A stretch of DNA of 54,815 bases from Candidatus Heimdallarchaeota archaeon (lineage in GTDB: Archaea > Asgardarchaeota > Heimdallarchaeia > JABLTI01), in NCBI GenBank assembly GCA_018238155.1, contig JABCTZ010000031.1, positions 1 through 54,815 of the forward strand. Reading direction: 5' to 3'. Below, piece by piece: positions 34,050 to 41,927 of this stretch (its first letter is position 1; the number at the start of each line of letters is the position of its first letter). The translations under genes and the position numbers were made by a program. The notes under the pieces were generated by a model that was not told the origin of the DNA, did no database searches, and saw only the letters and a list, made by a program, of their open reading frames with translations.

Positions 34050-35123
34050 GTGATAAAATTGGAAGTACAAGCAATTACCTCAGATGAAATATTTCAAGAA
34101 TGGCTGAAAAAAGCAGATGGTAAAACATTGAAAAAATTCTTTGAAAAAAAGAAAGTTGATTTTAGAAGAGAACATGTGTCCGCAGTAGAAACGGTATACA
34201 GTGTATCAAAGTTTATCGTGGTATATTTTCAGAAAAAAATACCAGAAGCATTTGTTGCAGGGGCAGACGGAAAAGTAGAAACTGTCACAGCTGACAAATT
34301 ACACAAGTACAAATTCTATGATTTCAAAGGAAAAAAAGTAGATTTTGATCAATGGAAAGGAGATACAAGTGTACCATTTCTAGCAAGTATTAGAAGAGTA
34401 GATTGTCAAAAATGCCATGGATCTGGGACACACAATTGTGATAAATGTAGTGGCTCTGGACGAGTAAAATGTGATAAATGCGATGGATCTGGAAAACGAT
34501 CATGCTCCTCATGTAGAGGAAAAGGAGTAGTAATCATTGATTTAGACGTTTATGATGTTAATAACAAGAAAACAAAAGTAGAAAAGAACATTCCTTGTGA
34601 GAAATGCGGTCATACCGGAGAAGCTGTTTGTTCAAAATGTGGTGGAGGGAAATCAGTTTTATGCCGAAATTGCGAGGGAGGAAAAAATACTTGTAAAGAC
34701 TGTAAAGGATTTGGTGTATATTATCAATTCAAATATGAAGCAGTGCCTTTCTTGTCACAAAGAAAAAGTGCAATGGTATTCTACAAAAGAGATGTAGAGA
34801 AATTTATTGATAAAAAAGATGTAGAACAACTATTGAACTCGAGAGAGACATCAGGATTATCACTATACAACATTGATGACCTAAATCAAGCAAGACTAGT
34901 ACCACAATTGAACTACTGGACACCAGAAGCAGATAAAATCTGTAATGAAGCCAAAAAAGAATTCAAGAAACTAATGAAAAATAGAGAAGTGGAAGAAAAA
35001 CAGAAGATAATGGTCTTTCCAGCATTACAATTAAGATGTAGAAGCGTAAAAGGAAAGAGCTTTGAAATTTTCGGTATTGGAAATACAAACAATTTTGCAA
35101 TTCTAACTGATGGATTCAAATAA
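34050..35123 (+). CDS. Protein with DnaJ-type cysteine-rich zinc fingers, no J domain
   Basis: A 357-residue soluble protein. Eight C-x-x-C motifs of the C-x-x-C-x-G-x-G type occur between about 118 and 225: four in a first set (C-Q-K-C, C-D-K-C, C-D-K-C, C-S-S-C) and four in a second (C-E-K-C, C-S-K-C, C-R-N-C, C-K-D-C). This is twice the four motifs of a normal DnaJ zinc domain. There is no J domain, so it is not a DnaJ co-chaperone in the usual sense. The N-terminal 110 residues and the C-terminal 130 look like separate alpha/beta domains. GTG start. It follows the protease by 110 bp and may be in its operon. Confidence 0.78.
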   Translation: MIKLEVQAITSDEIFQEWLKKADGKTLKKFFEKKKVDFRREHVSAVETVYSVSKFIVVYFQKKIPEAFVAGADGKVETVTADKLHKYKFYDFKGKKVDFDQWKGDTSVPFLASIRRVDCQKCHGSGTHNCDKCSGSGRVKCDKCDGSGKRSCSSCRGKGVVIIDLDVYDVNNKKTKVEKNIPCEKCGHTGEAVCSKCGGGKSVLCRNCEGGKNTCKDCKGFGVYYQFKYEAVPFLSQRKSAMVFYKRDVEKFIDKKDVEQLLNSRETSGLSLYNIDDLNQARLVPQLNYWTPEADKICNEAKKEFKKLMKNREVEEKQKIMVFPALQLRCRSVKGKSFEIFGIGNTNNFAILTDGFK

Positions 35124-35249
35124 AACAATCCATCAAAATATTTTCTTTTTCACAGAAAAAAAGCTAGTTTCTTTTTGTAATTAAGTTATTTCACAGTAAA
35201 CTCAATTTAAATTGCTTTGAAAACCTAGTTTCCACCATAGAGAATTAAA

Positions 35250-35375
35250 CTGGACGGGGAAAAAGTTTCCGCACGTCCAGGAAAAGGAAATAGGGATTTA
35301 TTTAAACACTTCTCGAAAGAAAAGTGTTTATTGTGGGGAGAGAGGGATCCGTCAAAAAACAAGTTTTTGTCGGAT
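35250..35375. other. Three successive hairpins upstream of the first HTH gene
   Basis: Within a gene-free spacer of nearly 500 bp (35124-35606) three inverted repeats follow each other: ctggacg/cgtccag (35250-35256 with 35274-35280, with ggaaa/tttcc inside), taaacactt/aagtgttta (35303-35311 with 35322-35330, perfect), and atccg-caaaaa/tttttg-cggat (35347-35358 with 3564-35 region ending 35375, one mismatch). This suggests a structured RNA or leader. The TATA-like tatttaaaag of the HTH gene lies at about 35559-35568. Confidence 0.55.
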
Positions 35376-35606
35376 TTCAAGTTAATATTGACTTGCTTGA
35401 ATAAAAATATATCTACTTCGAACATTAATCACCGAAAATCCTCTCTCTGTAAACGCTTTTTAGCTTGCTCTTTTATGTTGCTTTCTTTGTTTTTCGCTTT
35501 CAATCAGTCAAAAAACAGTGAAATTCCGTTTATTTGCTATTTCTGCAACTGAATTCTGTATTTAAAAGCAATATTTTAAATGGTAAAACTCCTACATTTA
35601 GTTACT

Positions 35607-37346
35607 ATGAAATTATCTTTCCCTATTTCTCCAGAACAAATAAGAGAGGGAATGAAGGAAGTAATTGAAAAGATACAAAAAGAGACCAAGTGGGATTTGG
35701 TTAGAAATCTATCAGACGTTGCCATTACTTTGGGTTATGCTCCTGAATTTGGCGATGATTTTGGAGTAATTAGAAAACCAGATTCGATTATTTTTAGCGA
35801 TTGGATTGAAAAGTTAATTCCAGATACTTTTAGATCTAACATTATGGAGTTTCTAGTTGTCAGAGAAGCTTTCTCATTTTTCATTGAAGATAAAGTTATT
35901 TTTGGAAAGCTAGCTGTTATTACTGAGTACCTACAAAATATACTCTCTTTTGCTTATCTTAGAAAAGCATACAATAAAAAATCGCTAGAGATAAAGTTCT
36001 CACATTTAAGGTCAAGATTTTTATTTATACCGAAAAATCTTGGTAGCGATGAAACAAGATTATACAATAAAAAATACGAGATACATTCAATTGTACTAAC
36101 ACAATCTATCTCCTATAATCTCTTATTGAAATCGTATTTAGATTTCGTTGAAGAATTACTTGATGAAGAAATTGATTTTGAAGAGATATTAGATTACCTG
36201 ATTCGATATTTATCAAATTCTCCTCTCGAGATAGCCGCCCCGATTCGATTAAAAAGAAAAACTCTAAGAGTTCTAGAAAAACTAGTAAACATTGGCTTTG
36301 AATCATCCACAAAGGACATAGCAAAATATCTGAATATAAATCATACAACAGTGTTTAGAGAGTTGAACAAAATTGTATCAAGATACAATGCAACTTTTCG
36401 TGTAGAAAAAAACTTCTATTTATTAGGTCTAAATCATTATCTAATAATTGTCAAGTACAAGAAAGAGGATTCTTCATCAACTGAAAAGATTGTTGATTTG
36501 CTAAAATCAATGAGGTATATTTTTGAGATTTTTATTGGAGAAGGCTCAAATTTCAGTTATGTATACAGCCTAACATTGTGCCCAGATCTTGTAGCAGAAT
36601 ATCTAACTAAGAAATTGCTTAAACTTGAAAAAGAAAAAATTATTGAAGAATTTGATGTAATTCCTCTTAAAAATAGAACCTTTAGATCAGCATACATTGA
36701 GGATAGCTTTAATCCAAGTATAAAAAATTTCAAGAAATTGATAGATAACGAAATAGAATGTACGAAATTAACCAATTGGGAAAATAATAATTTCGAAGAA
36801 GATGGTGTATACAGGTTTACATCCAATGAAAAAAGATTGTTGCGGTTCTTGTCGATTTATATTTCAAATGGTATTGTTAATTATAATTATTATCGCGTTT
36901 TTCTACCAGAATGGAGAGATTTTCTTGTCGATCATGGTATTGATCCGAATGATATGAAACAATGTACAGACTTTGCTAATAAAATTAGAAACACTCTTTT
37001 AGAAAAAAAGCTCATTGATTTTCGATTAATTCTGTCTCTCTCAAATCTGATTGTAAATGATATGCTGGTTGTAAAAATTCCTTGTGATCCTGAAGATGAG
37101 AAAATTAAAACCCTTTTAAAGAAACTTAACGTTTTTGGTGGAAGTGTTGTTCTAGCAGCTTCTGATTATATCTTCTTTTTAGTTTACGGTTTGAATTTTC
37201 AACACCCGCTAGTTGAACTTATTATTGAAGAATTTAATAAAAGCGGATACAATGGTAAAATCTTTTCAGTTAAAAATGAAATATTCAGATACGTTCCATT
37301 AGAACTTTTGTACAGTTTTCCAGATCAAAAATGGTTGCTACGATAA
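35607..37346 (+). CDS. HTH regulator-like protein, first copy of duplicated module
   Basis: A 579-residue protein of no family that I recognise, paralogous over its whole length to the gene at 38050. Residues about 219-258 form a helix-turn-helix (S-T-K-D-I-A-K-Y-L-N-I-N-H-T-T-V-F-R-E-L). The preceding segment around 190-215 (F-E-E-I-L-D-Y-L-I-R-Y-L-S-N) is nearly identical in both copies. After the HTH come two or three alpha/beta units (about 265-375 and 490-579) that may bind a ligand or dimerise. The start is ATG 35607, not ATG 35580, because the paralog begins at the equivalent residue and both are then exactly 579 residues long. The convergent peptide gene ends 40 bp beyond its stop. 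A DNA-binding sensor is the likeliest role. Confidence 0.72.
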   Translation: MKLSFPISPEQIREGMKEVIEKIQKETKWDLVRNLSDVAITLGYAPEFGDDFGVIRKPDSIIFSDWIEKLIPDTFRSNIMEFLVVREAFSFFIEDKVIFGKLAVITEYLQNILSFAYLRKAYNKKSLEIKFSHLRSRFLFIPKNLGSDETRLYNKKYEIHSIVLTQSISYNLLLKSYLDFVEELLDEEIDFEEILDYLIRYLSNSPLEIAAPIRLKRKTLRVLEKLVNIGFESSTKDIAKYLNINHTTVFRELNKIVSRYNATFRVEKNFYLLGLNHYLIIVKYKKEDSSSTEKIVDLLKSMRYIFEIFIGEGSNFSYVYSLTLCPDLVAEYLTKKLLKLEKEKIIEEFDVIPLKNRTFRSAYIEDSFNPSIKNFKKLIDNEIECTKLTNWENNNFEEDGVYRFTSNEKRLLRFLSIYISNGIVNYNYYRVFLPEWRDFLVDHGIDPNDMKQCTDFANKIRNTLLEKKLIDFRLILSLSNLIVNDMLVVKIPCDPEDEKIKTLLKKLNVFGGSVVLAASDYIFFLVYGLNFQHPLVELIIEEFNKSGYNGKIFSVKNEIFRYVPLELLYSFPDQKWLLR

Positions 37347-37386
37347 AATGAAAAAATAAGATGAAAAGATTGATAAAATCTTATCA

Positions 37387-37539
37387 TCATCCGCCAGAAG
37401 GGTTTGGATCTTCGTCGAATCCACCTGTGCTACCTCCACCAGAAGGTGCGATAACGCCTTTAGCGAGGAAACCTCCTGATAAGAGGAGTGTCAATACGAT
37501 CATTGCAATAGAAATTAATTTTGGATTCAGTTTCTTCAT
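37387..37539 (-). CDS. 50-residue secreted or membrane peptide, module copy 1
   Basis: A gene too short for most gene finders: 50 codons plus TGA. The peptide has a basic start (M-K-K-L-N-P-K), a hydrophobic core L-I-S-I-A-M-I-V-L-T-L-L-L-S-G-G-F-L-A, then K-G-V-I-A and a polar Gly/Ser/acidic tail (P-S-G-G-G-S-T-G-G-F-D-E-D-P-N-P-S-G-G). This is the form of a signal peptide followed by a short exported tail; cleavage after V-I-A would release about 19 residues. The ATG is backed by ggagac upstream and a TATA-like tttaaa about 55 bp before. The peptide at 39811 has the same length, and 42 of 50 residues agree. Convergent to the first HTH gene. Confidence 0.82.
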   Translation of the reverse strand: MKKLNPKLISIAMIVLTLLLSGGFLAKGVIAPSGGGSTGGFDEDPNPSGG

Positions 37540-37570
37540 TTTATTTTTTGTCTCCATTATTTATTATCAA

Positions 37571-37600
37571 TAGTCTATTCCGGAAAATAGTTTAAATAAA
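37571..37600 (-). promoter_or_regulatory. Promoter/operator block of peptide gene, copy 1
   Basis: A 30-bp block identical to 39994-40023. Read on the minus strand it holds the TATA-like ttatttaaac followed by ctattttccggaatag, a near-palindrome around CCGG at the expected position between TATA box and start. The peptide ATG is about 32 bp below its end. Strict conservation in both copies marks it as a likely binding site, plausibly for the neighbouring HTH proteins. Confidence 0.65.
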
Positions 37601-38049
37601 GGACTTCCACGAAAAAATGGCACACAAACTTCTGTTTTAGGAAGATTTTTTGTCAAAATAACCTTTCGACAATAAAAGCATCCAAAGAATATCCTTGTCT
37701 TTTGAGATGCATTTCTGGAAGAAAATTTGTCTTTAATTAAGTAAATTCTAATTATATCTTAGAAGAAGAAGTTTCAGGGTTTGAACGTCGTCTCCTAAAT
37801 CCGTTTCCCTCGTTCTTCTTCTCCAGGATCCTCCAGTTCTAAAAAAGAGCTCATCTCTCTGAATCTGGGGGTTTGATCTATTGCCTTTGGAAAATTCTCG
37901 GTGGATTTTCTTCTTTTCTCTCATTCTAGCTGTGTCTTTCAAAGTTTTATTAATCTGAAGTCATTATCTTTCTTTTCAAATATTGGTGCTCTGGATTCTA
38001 TGTTTTACAGCAAGATTTTATAGGTTATAAACGCCTTATTGTTGTTATC
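37601..38049. other. Divergent spacer between peptide 1 and the second HTH gene
   Basis: No convincing gene, but much of the region is similar to 40024-40400 beyond the second peptide gene. Shared landmarks are tatatcttagaagaag, a gaacgt-g/c-gtctcc block, and a hairpin gaaaat...attttc (37890-37895 with 37905-37910) whose loop differs while the stem is kept. A TATA-like ttttatagg at about 38015-38023 should serve the second HTH gene, giving an almost leaderless mRNA. The minus-strand frame at 37748-37942 is not kept in the other copy and is probably not a gene. Confidence 0.55.
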
Positions 38050-39789
38050 ATGAATCAGACTTTTCCAATGTCTCTTAAGCAAATTAGAGAGGAAATGAAG
38101 AAAGTTTTAGAAAAGATACACGAAGAGACCAAGTGTGATTTGGTACGAAATCTTTCTGATGTTTCCATAACTATTGGTAAAGCACCTGAAGACGACCAGG
38201 ATTTTGGCACAGTACGAGAGCCCAATTCAATTGTTTTTGGTGATTGGATAGAAAAGCTAACTCCAAGTACTATACAAGTCAATATTCTAGAGTTTCTAAT
38301 TATCAGAGCAGCTTTTACATTCTTCATCGAAGAAAAAACTATCTTTGGTAGGCTTTCAGTTATCACACAGTACATTCTAAATGTACTTTCTTTTGCTTAT
38401 CTTAGAAAAGCATACGATAAGAAATCTGTTGAATTAAAATTTGTACACATACGATCAAGGTTCTTATTTATACCAGAGAATCTTAGCCGTGATGAGAGAA
38501 GGCTTTATAATAAAAAATATGAGCTAAATACGATAGTGCTTAAGCAATCAATTACCTTTAAGCTTTTATTGAACACTTTTTTGCAATTCACTGAAGACAT
38601 TCTCGATGAAGAAATTGATTTCGAAGAGATACTTGATTACTTGATTAGATACCTTTCAAATTCTCCTCTTGAGATAGCCGCACCTATTCGATTAAAAAGA
38701 ACTTCTCTGCAAGTTTTAGAAAAACTAGTAGATATTGGTTTTCAAGCTTCCACAAATGATATAGCAAACTCTCTAAATTTAAACCAAAAAACTGTTTTTC
38801 GGGAATTAATCAGAATTTCATCTCTGTACATTGCTTCTTTTCGTGTTGAAAAAAATTTCTACAAATTGGGTCTTAAGCATCATCTGATTATAATCAAGTA
38901 TAGTAATCAAGATTCCTCAACCACAGAAAAGATATTAGATTCACTTAAATCAAATCGATATGTTTTTGAGATTTATTCGGGAGGAAACTCGGATTTCAGC
39001 TATGTTTATTGTTTAACTCTTTGTCCTTACATTGTAGCTGAAAATTTGATTTATAGACTGCAAAGATTTGTAAAAGAAGAAATTATTGTCGAATTTGATG
39101 TCATTCCTCTTAAAAATAGAATTTTTAGATCTGCCTTTGTTAAGGATAGTTTTCAACCGAGTGTTGCAAATTTCTCGAAGTTGATAAATGGCGAATTGAA
39201 ATGCACAAAGCTAATCACTTGGGGAAACAATAATTTCGAAGAAGAAAATGCTTCTCGTTTTACATCAAATGACAAAAGATTGCTTTGGTTTATGTCATTA
39301 TATCAATCAAATGGGATCGTCAATTACAACCACTATCGTGGCTTTACTGTTGAATTAAAAGAATTTCTAGCCGCCAATGGTTTTAATTGGGATGATATGC
39401 AAAGCGGTTTAGATTTTTTGAATAAAACTCGAAAGACTCTTTTGGAAAGAAAATTAATTGACTTTCGATTAAGACTCTCTCTCTCTCACGTCGCAGCAAA
39501 TGAATCTCTTATTGTAAAAATACTTTGTGATCCTGAAGATGAGAAAATTAAAATGGTATTGGATAAGTTAAATATTTTTGGTAGTAGCATTGTTCATCAA
39601 GGGTATGAAAATCTTATCCTCTCAGTTTTTGGTTTGAATTACGAACACCCTTTAGCTACGCTTATTATTGCTGAATTAAATAAAAGTGGTTTCGATTGTG
39701 AAGTTTTTTCAGTTAAAAATATCGTTTGGCGGTTTGTTCCTTTGCACAAATTATATAGTTTTCCAGACCACAAGTGGCTTCTAAAATAA
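38050..39789 (+). CDS. HTH regulator-like protein, second copy of duplicated module
   Basis: A 579-residue paralog of the gene at 35607, collinear from end to end. The HTH lies at about 219-258 (S-T-N-D-I-A-N-S-L-N-L-N-Q-K-T-V-F-R-E-L). Relative to copy 1 the turn and recognition helix differ at several exposed positions (N-H-T-T-V-F against N-Q-K-T-V-F), so the two may prefer different sites. The N-terminal 40 residues and the stretch before the HTH are the most conserved. The C-terminus ends in Y-S-F-P-D-H-K-W-L-L-K in both with small changes. The second peptide gene is convergent, 21 bp beyond the stop. The role is inferred to be peptide- or ligand-responsive control. Confidence 0.72.
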   Translation: MNQTFPMSLKQIREEMKKVLEKIHEETKCDLVRNLSDVSITIGKAPEDDQDFGTVREPNSIVFGDWIEKLTPSTIQVNILEFLIIRAAFTFFIEEKTIFGRLSVITQYILNVLSFAYLRKAYDKKSVELKFVHIRSRFLFIPENLSRDERRLYNKKYELNTIVLKQSITFKLLLNTFLQFTEDILDEEIDFEEILDYLIRYLSNSPLEIAAPIRLKRTSLQVLEKLVDIGFQASTNDIANSLNLNQKTVFRELIRISSLYIASFRVEKNFYKLGLKHHLIIIKYSNQDSSTTEKILDSLKSNRYVFEIYSGGNSDFSYVYCLTLCPYIVAENLIYRLQRFVKEEIIVEFDVIPLKNRIFRSAFVKDSFQPSVANFSKLINGELKCTKLITWGNNNFEEENASRFTSNDKRLLWFMSLYQSNGIVNYNHYRGFTVELKEFLAANGFNWDDMQSGLDFLNKTRKTLLERKLIDFRLRLSLSHVAANESLIVKILCDPEDEKIKMVLDKLNIFGSSIVHQGYENLILSVFGLNYEHPLATLIIAELNKSGFDCEVFSVKNIVWRFVPLHKLYSFPDHKWLLK

Positions 39790-39810
39790 AGAAGAAAAGA
39801 TTGGTGAATA

Positions 39811-39963
39811 TTATCCACCATTGGGGTCGATTTCGTCTTCAAAACCACCTGTGCTACCTCCTCCGGAGGGAGCGATAACACCTTTAGCGAGGAAGCCTCC
39901 TGATAAGAGGAGTGTCAATACGATCATTGCAATTGAAATAATTTTGGGGTTTATTTTCTTCAT
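39811..39963 (-). CDS. 50-residue secreted or membrane peptide, module copy 2
   Basis: The counterpart of the peptide at 37387: M-K-K-I-N-P-K, the same hydrophobic core apart from one Ile, K-G-V-I-A-P-S-G-G-G-S-T-G-G-F, then E-D-E-I-D-P-N-G-G. Changes are concentrated in the last nine residues, where six differ, while only two conservative changes fall in the first 41. An upstream ATG at 39993 would add ten residues, but it falls at or before the expected transcript start, and copy 1 lacks it; ggagac precedes the chosen ATG. Convergent to the second HTH gene. It could be a signalling peptide, a small antimicrobial or a membrane peptide. Confidence 0.82.
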   Translation of the reverse strand: MKKINPKIISIAMIVLTLLLSGGFLAKGVIAPSGGGSTGGFEDEIDPNGG

Positions 39964-39993
39964 TGTTTTTTGTCTCCATTGTGAAACTATCAA

Positions 39994-40023
39994 TAGTCTA
40001 TTCCGGAAAATAGTTTAAATAAA
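39994..40023 (-). promoter_or_regulatory. Promoter/operator block of peptide gene, copy 2
   Basis: Identical over 30 bp to 37571-37600, with the TATA-like element and ctattttccggaatag in the same order. The neighbouring bases differ between the copies, which sets off the block as conserved. The ATG of the second peptide lies about 31 bp below. Confidence 0.65.
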
Positions 40024-40488
40024 GAACTTCAGCGAAAAAAAGACACACTTTATTCTATTATTAGGAACAAATTTCTCAAAATAGTCTTTCGTTACTAGAC
40101 GTTTCACAAAATTATCCTTGTCTTGGTAAATGCTTTTTTTGACAGAAAATGTGCCTTTAAACATACAAGTTCTAGTTATATCTTAGAAGAAGTATCTGGG
40201 ATTTTGAACGTGGTCTCCATCTCTTTTCTCCCCCTTTCTTCTTCTCTTTTATCCTCTATTTCCAAAAAAGCTCGTCCACTTGAACTTGGATTTAGAATCA
40301 TTTGCTTTTGGAAAATCTCCCGGCGATTTTCTTCTTTTTTTCTCTCACATCAACTATTTCTTTTTGAGAGTATTTAAAATAAAAACTCACTACATTTCTT
40401 TTCAAATTTGTTCTTTTCTAGCAAGAATTGTTTTTTCTTTTTTGAACGATTTTTTTACTACATTTTGATTTGTTCAATTATTAATTAA
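40024..40488. other. Third spacer of the module, no HTH gene following
   Basis: The region up to about 40400 aligns with the spacer at 37601-38049, including the gaaaat/attttc hairpin (40311-40316 with 40326-40331). In the first two units this kind of spacer is followed by an HTH gene; here a minus-strand winged-helix gene follows instead. This suggests either the end of the duplicated unit or a lost third copy. No gene seen. Confidence 0.55.
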
Positions 40489-40782
40489 CTATGAGATTAG
40501 CTCTCTCTCGAGATCGACCAATTTTTCCACCACTCTCTTCCCTTTTGGAGTTAGCTCGTAGTACAAACGTCGTGACCCTTCGAGTGTTGTTAATTTTATC
40601 AATTCGAATCCGTGTAGTATTTCTCGAACTTTAATTAATGTTCGATCATTCATTCCTAGTTTTCTTATTTTGCTTCCAAATATCTTTCCACGATTCCACA
40701 AGATAATCAGGAGTTTGAAAGTGTTTTTTTGGTTATTTAATTTGAAAATTAATAATTCTTCTTCTTTGTCGAGTTCGGGCAT
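40489..40782 (-). CDS. Winged-helix DNA-binding protein
   Basis: A 97-residue protein made up almost entirely of one winged helix. Residues about 10-35 form the first helices, 36-60 the helix-turn-helix (G-S-K-I-R-K-L-G-M-N-D-R-T-L-I-K-V-R-E-I-L), and 62-82 the wing with S-R-R-L-Y-Y-E-L-T-P-K-G-K. The L-Y-Y-x-L-T-P-K-G ending is typical of MarR/PadR/ArsR-like archaeal regulators. It may dimerise through the last helix. It closes the duplicated module on the right and lies 52 bp downstream of the GNAT gene, same strand. Confidence 0.78.
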   Translation of the reverse strand: MPELDKEEELLIFKLNNQKNTFKLLIILWNRGKIFGSKIRKLGMNDRTLIKVREILHGFELIKLTTLEGSRRLYYELTPKGKRVVEKLVDLERELIS

Positions 40783-40834
40783 GGTTGTCTCAATCTCTCC
40801 CGATACTTATTTTCTTTTTCAGTTATTAAATCTT

Positions 40835-41332
40835 CTAATCATAAATATTGAAGCTATTTATTGTTCCGAATGATTTCCAGAAGAGATATTCATGGAGCCC
40901 TTCGTCCACAAAATTTTCTACCGTACCTATTTTCTTATAACCATTCTTTTCATAAAATTTTATTGCTTTTTCATTTGTCGTGGAGCATAAGAGGAAGACG
41001 TTTGGCAATTTTTCTGCAATTGTTTTTTCTTCTACATACTTCAATAGCTTTGACCCTATTCCTTTGCTTCTCCTCTCTTCTTGTAAGACGATTCTTCTGA
41101 TGTAATTTGCAAACATGATATTTCGTTTGATTGCTATGAATCCCACTACTTTCTTTTCCTGCTCTGCGACAAATACCAGGTTTTTTCCTAGTCGATCGTT
41201 TAGAAATTTTTTTGCTCCCTCTTTTGTTAATTTAAATACTGTCCATGGAAATGTTGTGATATTTATTTCTGCACAAGTATCTATATCGTTTTCTTTCAAT
41301 GGTCTTATTTTTATTTCATTCATTTCGATCAC
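40835..41332 (-). CDS. GNAT-family N-acetyltransferase
   Basis: A 165-residue acetyltransferase of the RimI/GNAT fold. The acetyl-CoA motif R-R-S-K-G-I-G-S (87-94) fits Q/R-x-x-G-x-G/A. An N-E-K-A-I-K-F-Y-E-K-N-G-Y stretch near 121-133 is the usual final motif. It would acetylate a protein N-terminus, Lys or small amine. An ATG three codons in (MNEIKIRPL) is an alternative start. It lies 10 bp downstream of the interrupted P-loop frame and may have been co-transcribed with it. Confidence 0.85.
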   Translation of the reverse strand: MIEMNEIKIRPLKENDIDTCAEINITTFPWTVFKLTKEGAKKFLNDRLGKNLVFVAEQEKKVVGFIAIKRNIMFANYIRRIVLQEERRSKGIGSKLLKYVEEKTIAEKLPNVFLLCSTTNEKAIKFYEKNGYKKIGTVENFVDEGLHEYLFWKSFGTINSFNIYD

Positions 41333-41342
41333 TTTTAATCAA

Positions 41343-41693
41343 TTATCCGCCAGTCTGATACATAATTCCATTTCTTTGTTTGTTTATTTTTCGGACAATC
41401 TCTAGAGCTATCTCTTCTATTGTTCCCATTCCATCTGCGACAAAATAAACATTTTTTCTTACTTGGTTATTTATCTTAATGTAATCCTCTCGAGTTCAAT
41501 ATGGTCCGAAAATGAATTTATCGAGTATCTCCACTTTTTCTTTTGGGTCTGGTTCTTCTTGTAATACTCGTGAGCCATCTTCTCTCATGAAATATTTTCC
41601 CGTAAATGCTCTAAGAATTACTCAAGACAAAGTAGACTTGCCTGAACCCGAAGTTCCGGCAATTGTAATAACAAAGTGTTTTTTCAATCTCAT
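41343..41693 (-). pseudogene. P-loop kinase-like frame interrupted by two in-frame TGA codons
   Basis: One continuous frame of 117 codons from ATG 41693 to TAA 41343 reads as real protein except for TGA at codon 24 (41622-41624) and codon 66 (41496-41498). It opens with a Walker A motif I-A-G-T-S-G-S-G-K-S-T-L-S directly before the first TGA, and later has Y-F-V-A-D-G-M-G. The wording suggests a cytidylate/adenylate kinase-like P-loop protein. In related kinases an Arg often follows G-K-S-T-x-x, so CGA to TGA is a simple explanation, and two lesions of the same type with no frameshift suggest recent decay. Readthrough or selenocysteine insertion cannot be excluded. Other genes here use TGA as stop. 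Confidence 0.7.
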
Positions 41694-41927
41694 TCATTTT
41701 TTATTGGGCAATCTTTCTTTTTGAAAGTAATTATAAATCAAATTTAGTTCAAAAATGGTTCTGAATAAACAAATAATATTCTCAAACGTCTCCAGAATAT
41801 AATTGTCTGTCAACATGATTTTGATATTATTCTAATTGGTGTGAATCGAAGTAGAATGATCTCATATAACCATAAATCCAAGCGAAAACTTTACCTAGTG
41901 AAAAATAGCCTATTAATATGAGAGAAT

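Noticed and set aside
35331..35552. Plus-strand 73-codon frame before the first HTH gene
   Set aside because: It overlaps two hairpins and the promoter, and has no counterpart before the second HTH gene.
37361..37573. Plus-strand 70-codon frame over peptide gene 1
   Set aside because: It is the antisense of the peptide gene, which has a better start, signal-like sequence and a conserved copy.
37748..37942. Minus-strand 64-codon basic frame in the module spacer
   Set aside because: In the related spacer after peptide 2 the frame is broken by stops and shifts, so it is not kept as protein.
41343..41693. TGA read as an amino acid throughout the genome
   Set aside because: Many intact genes in the window end at TGA exactly where their families end, for example the ABC-2 permease and the first peptide gene.
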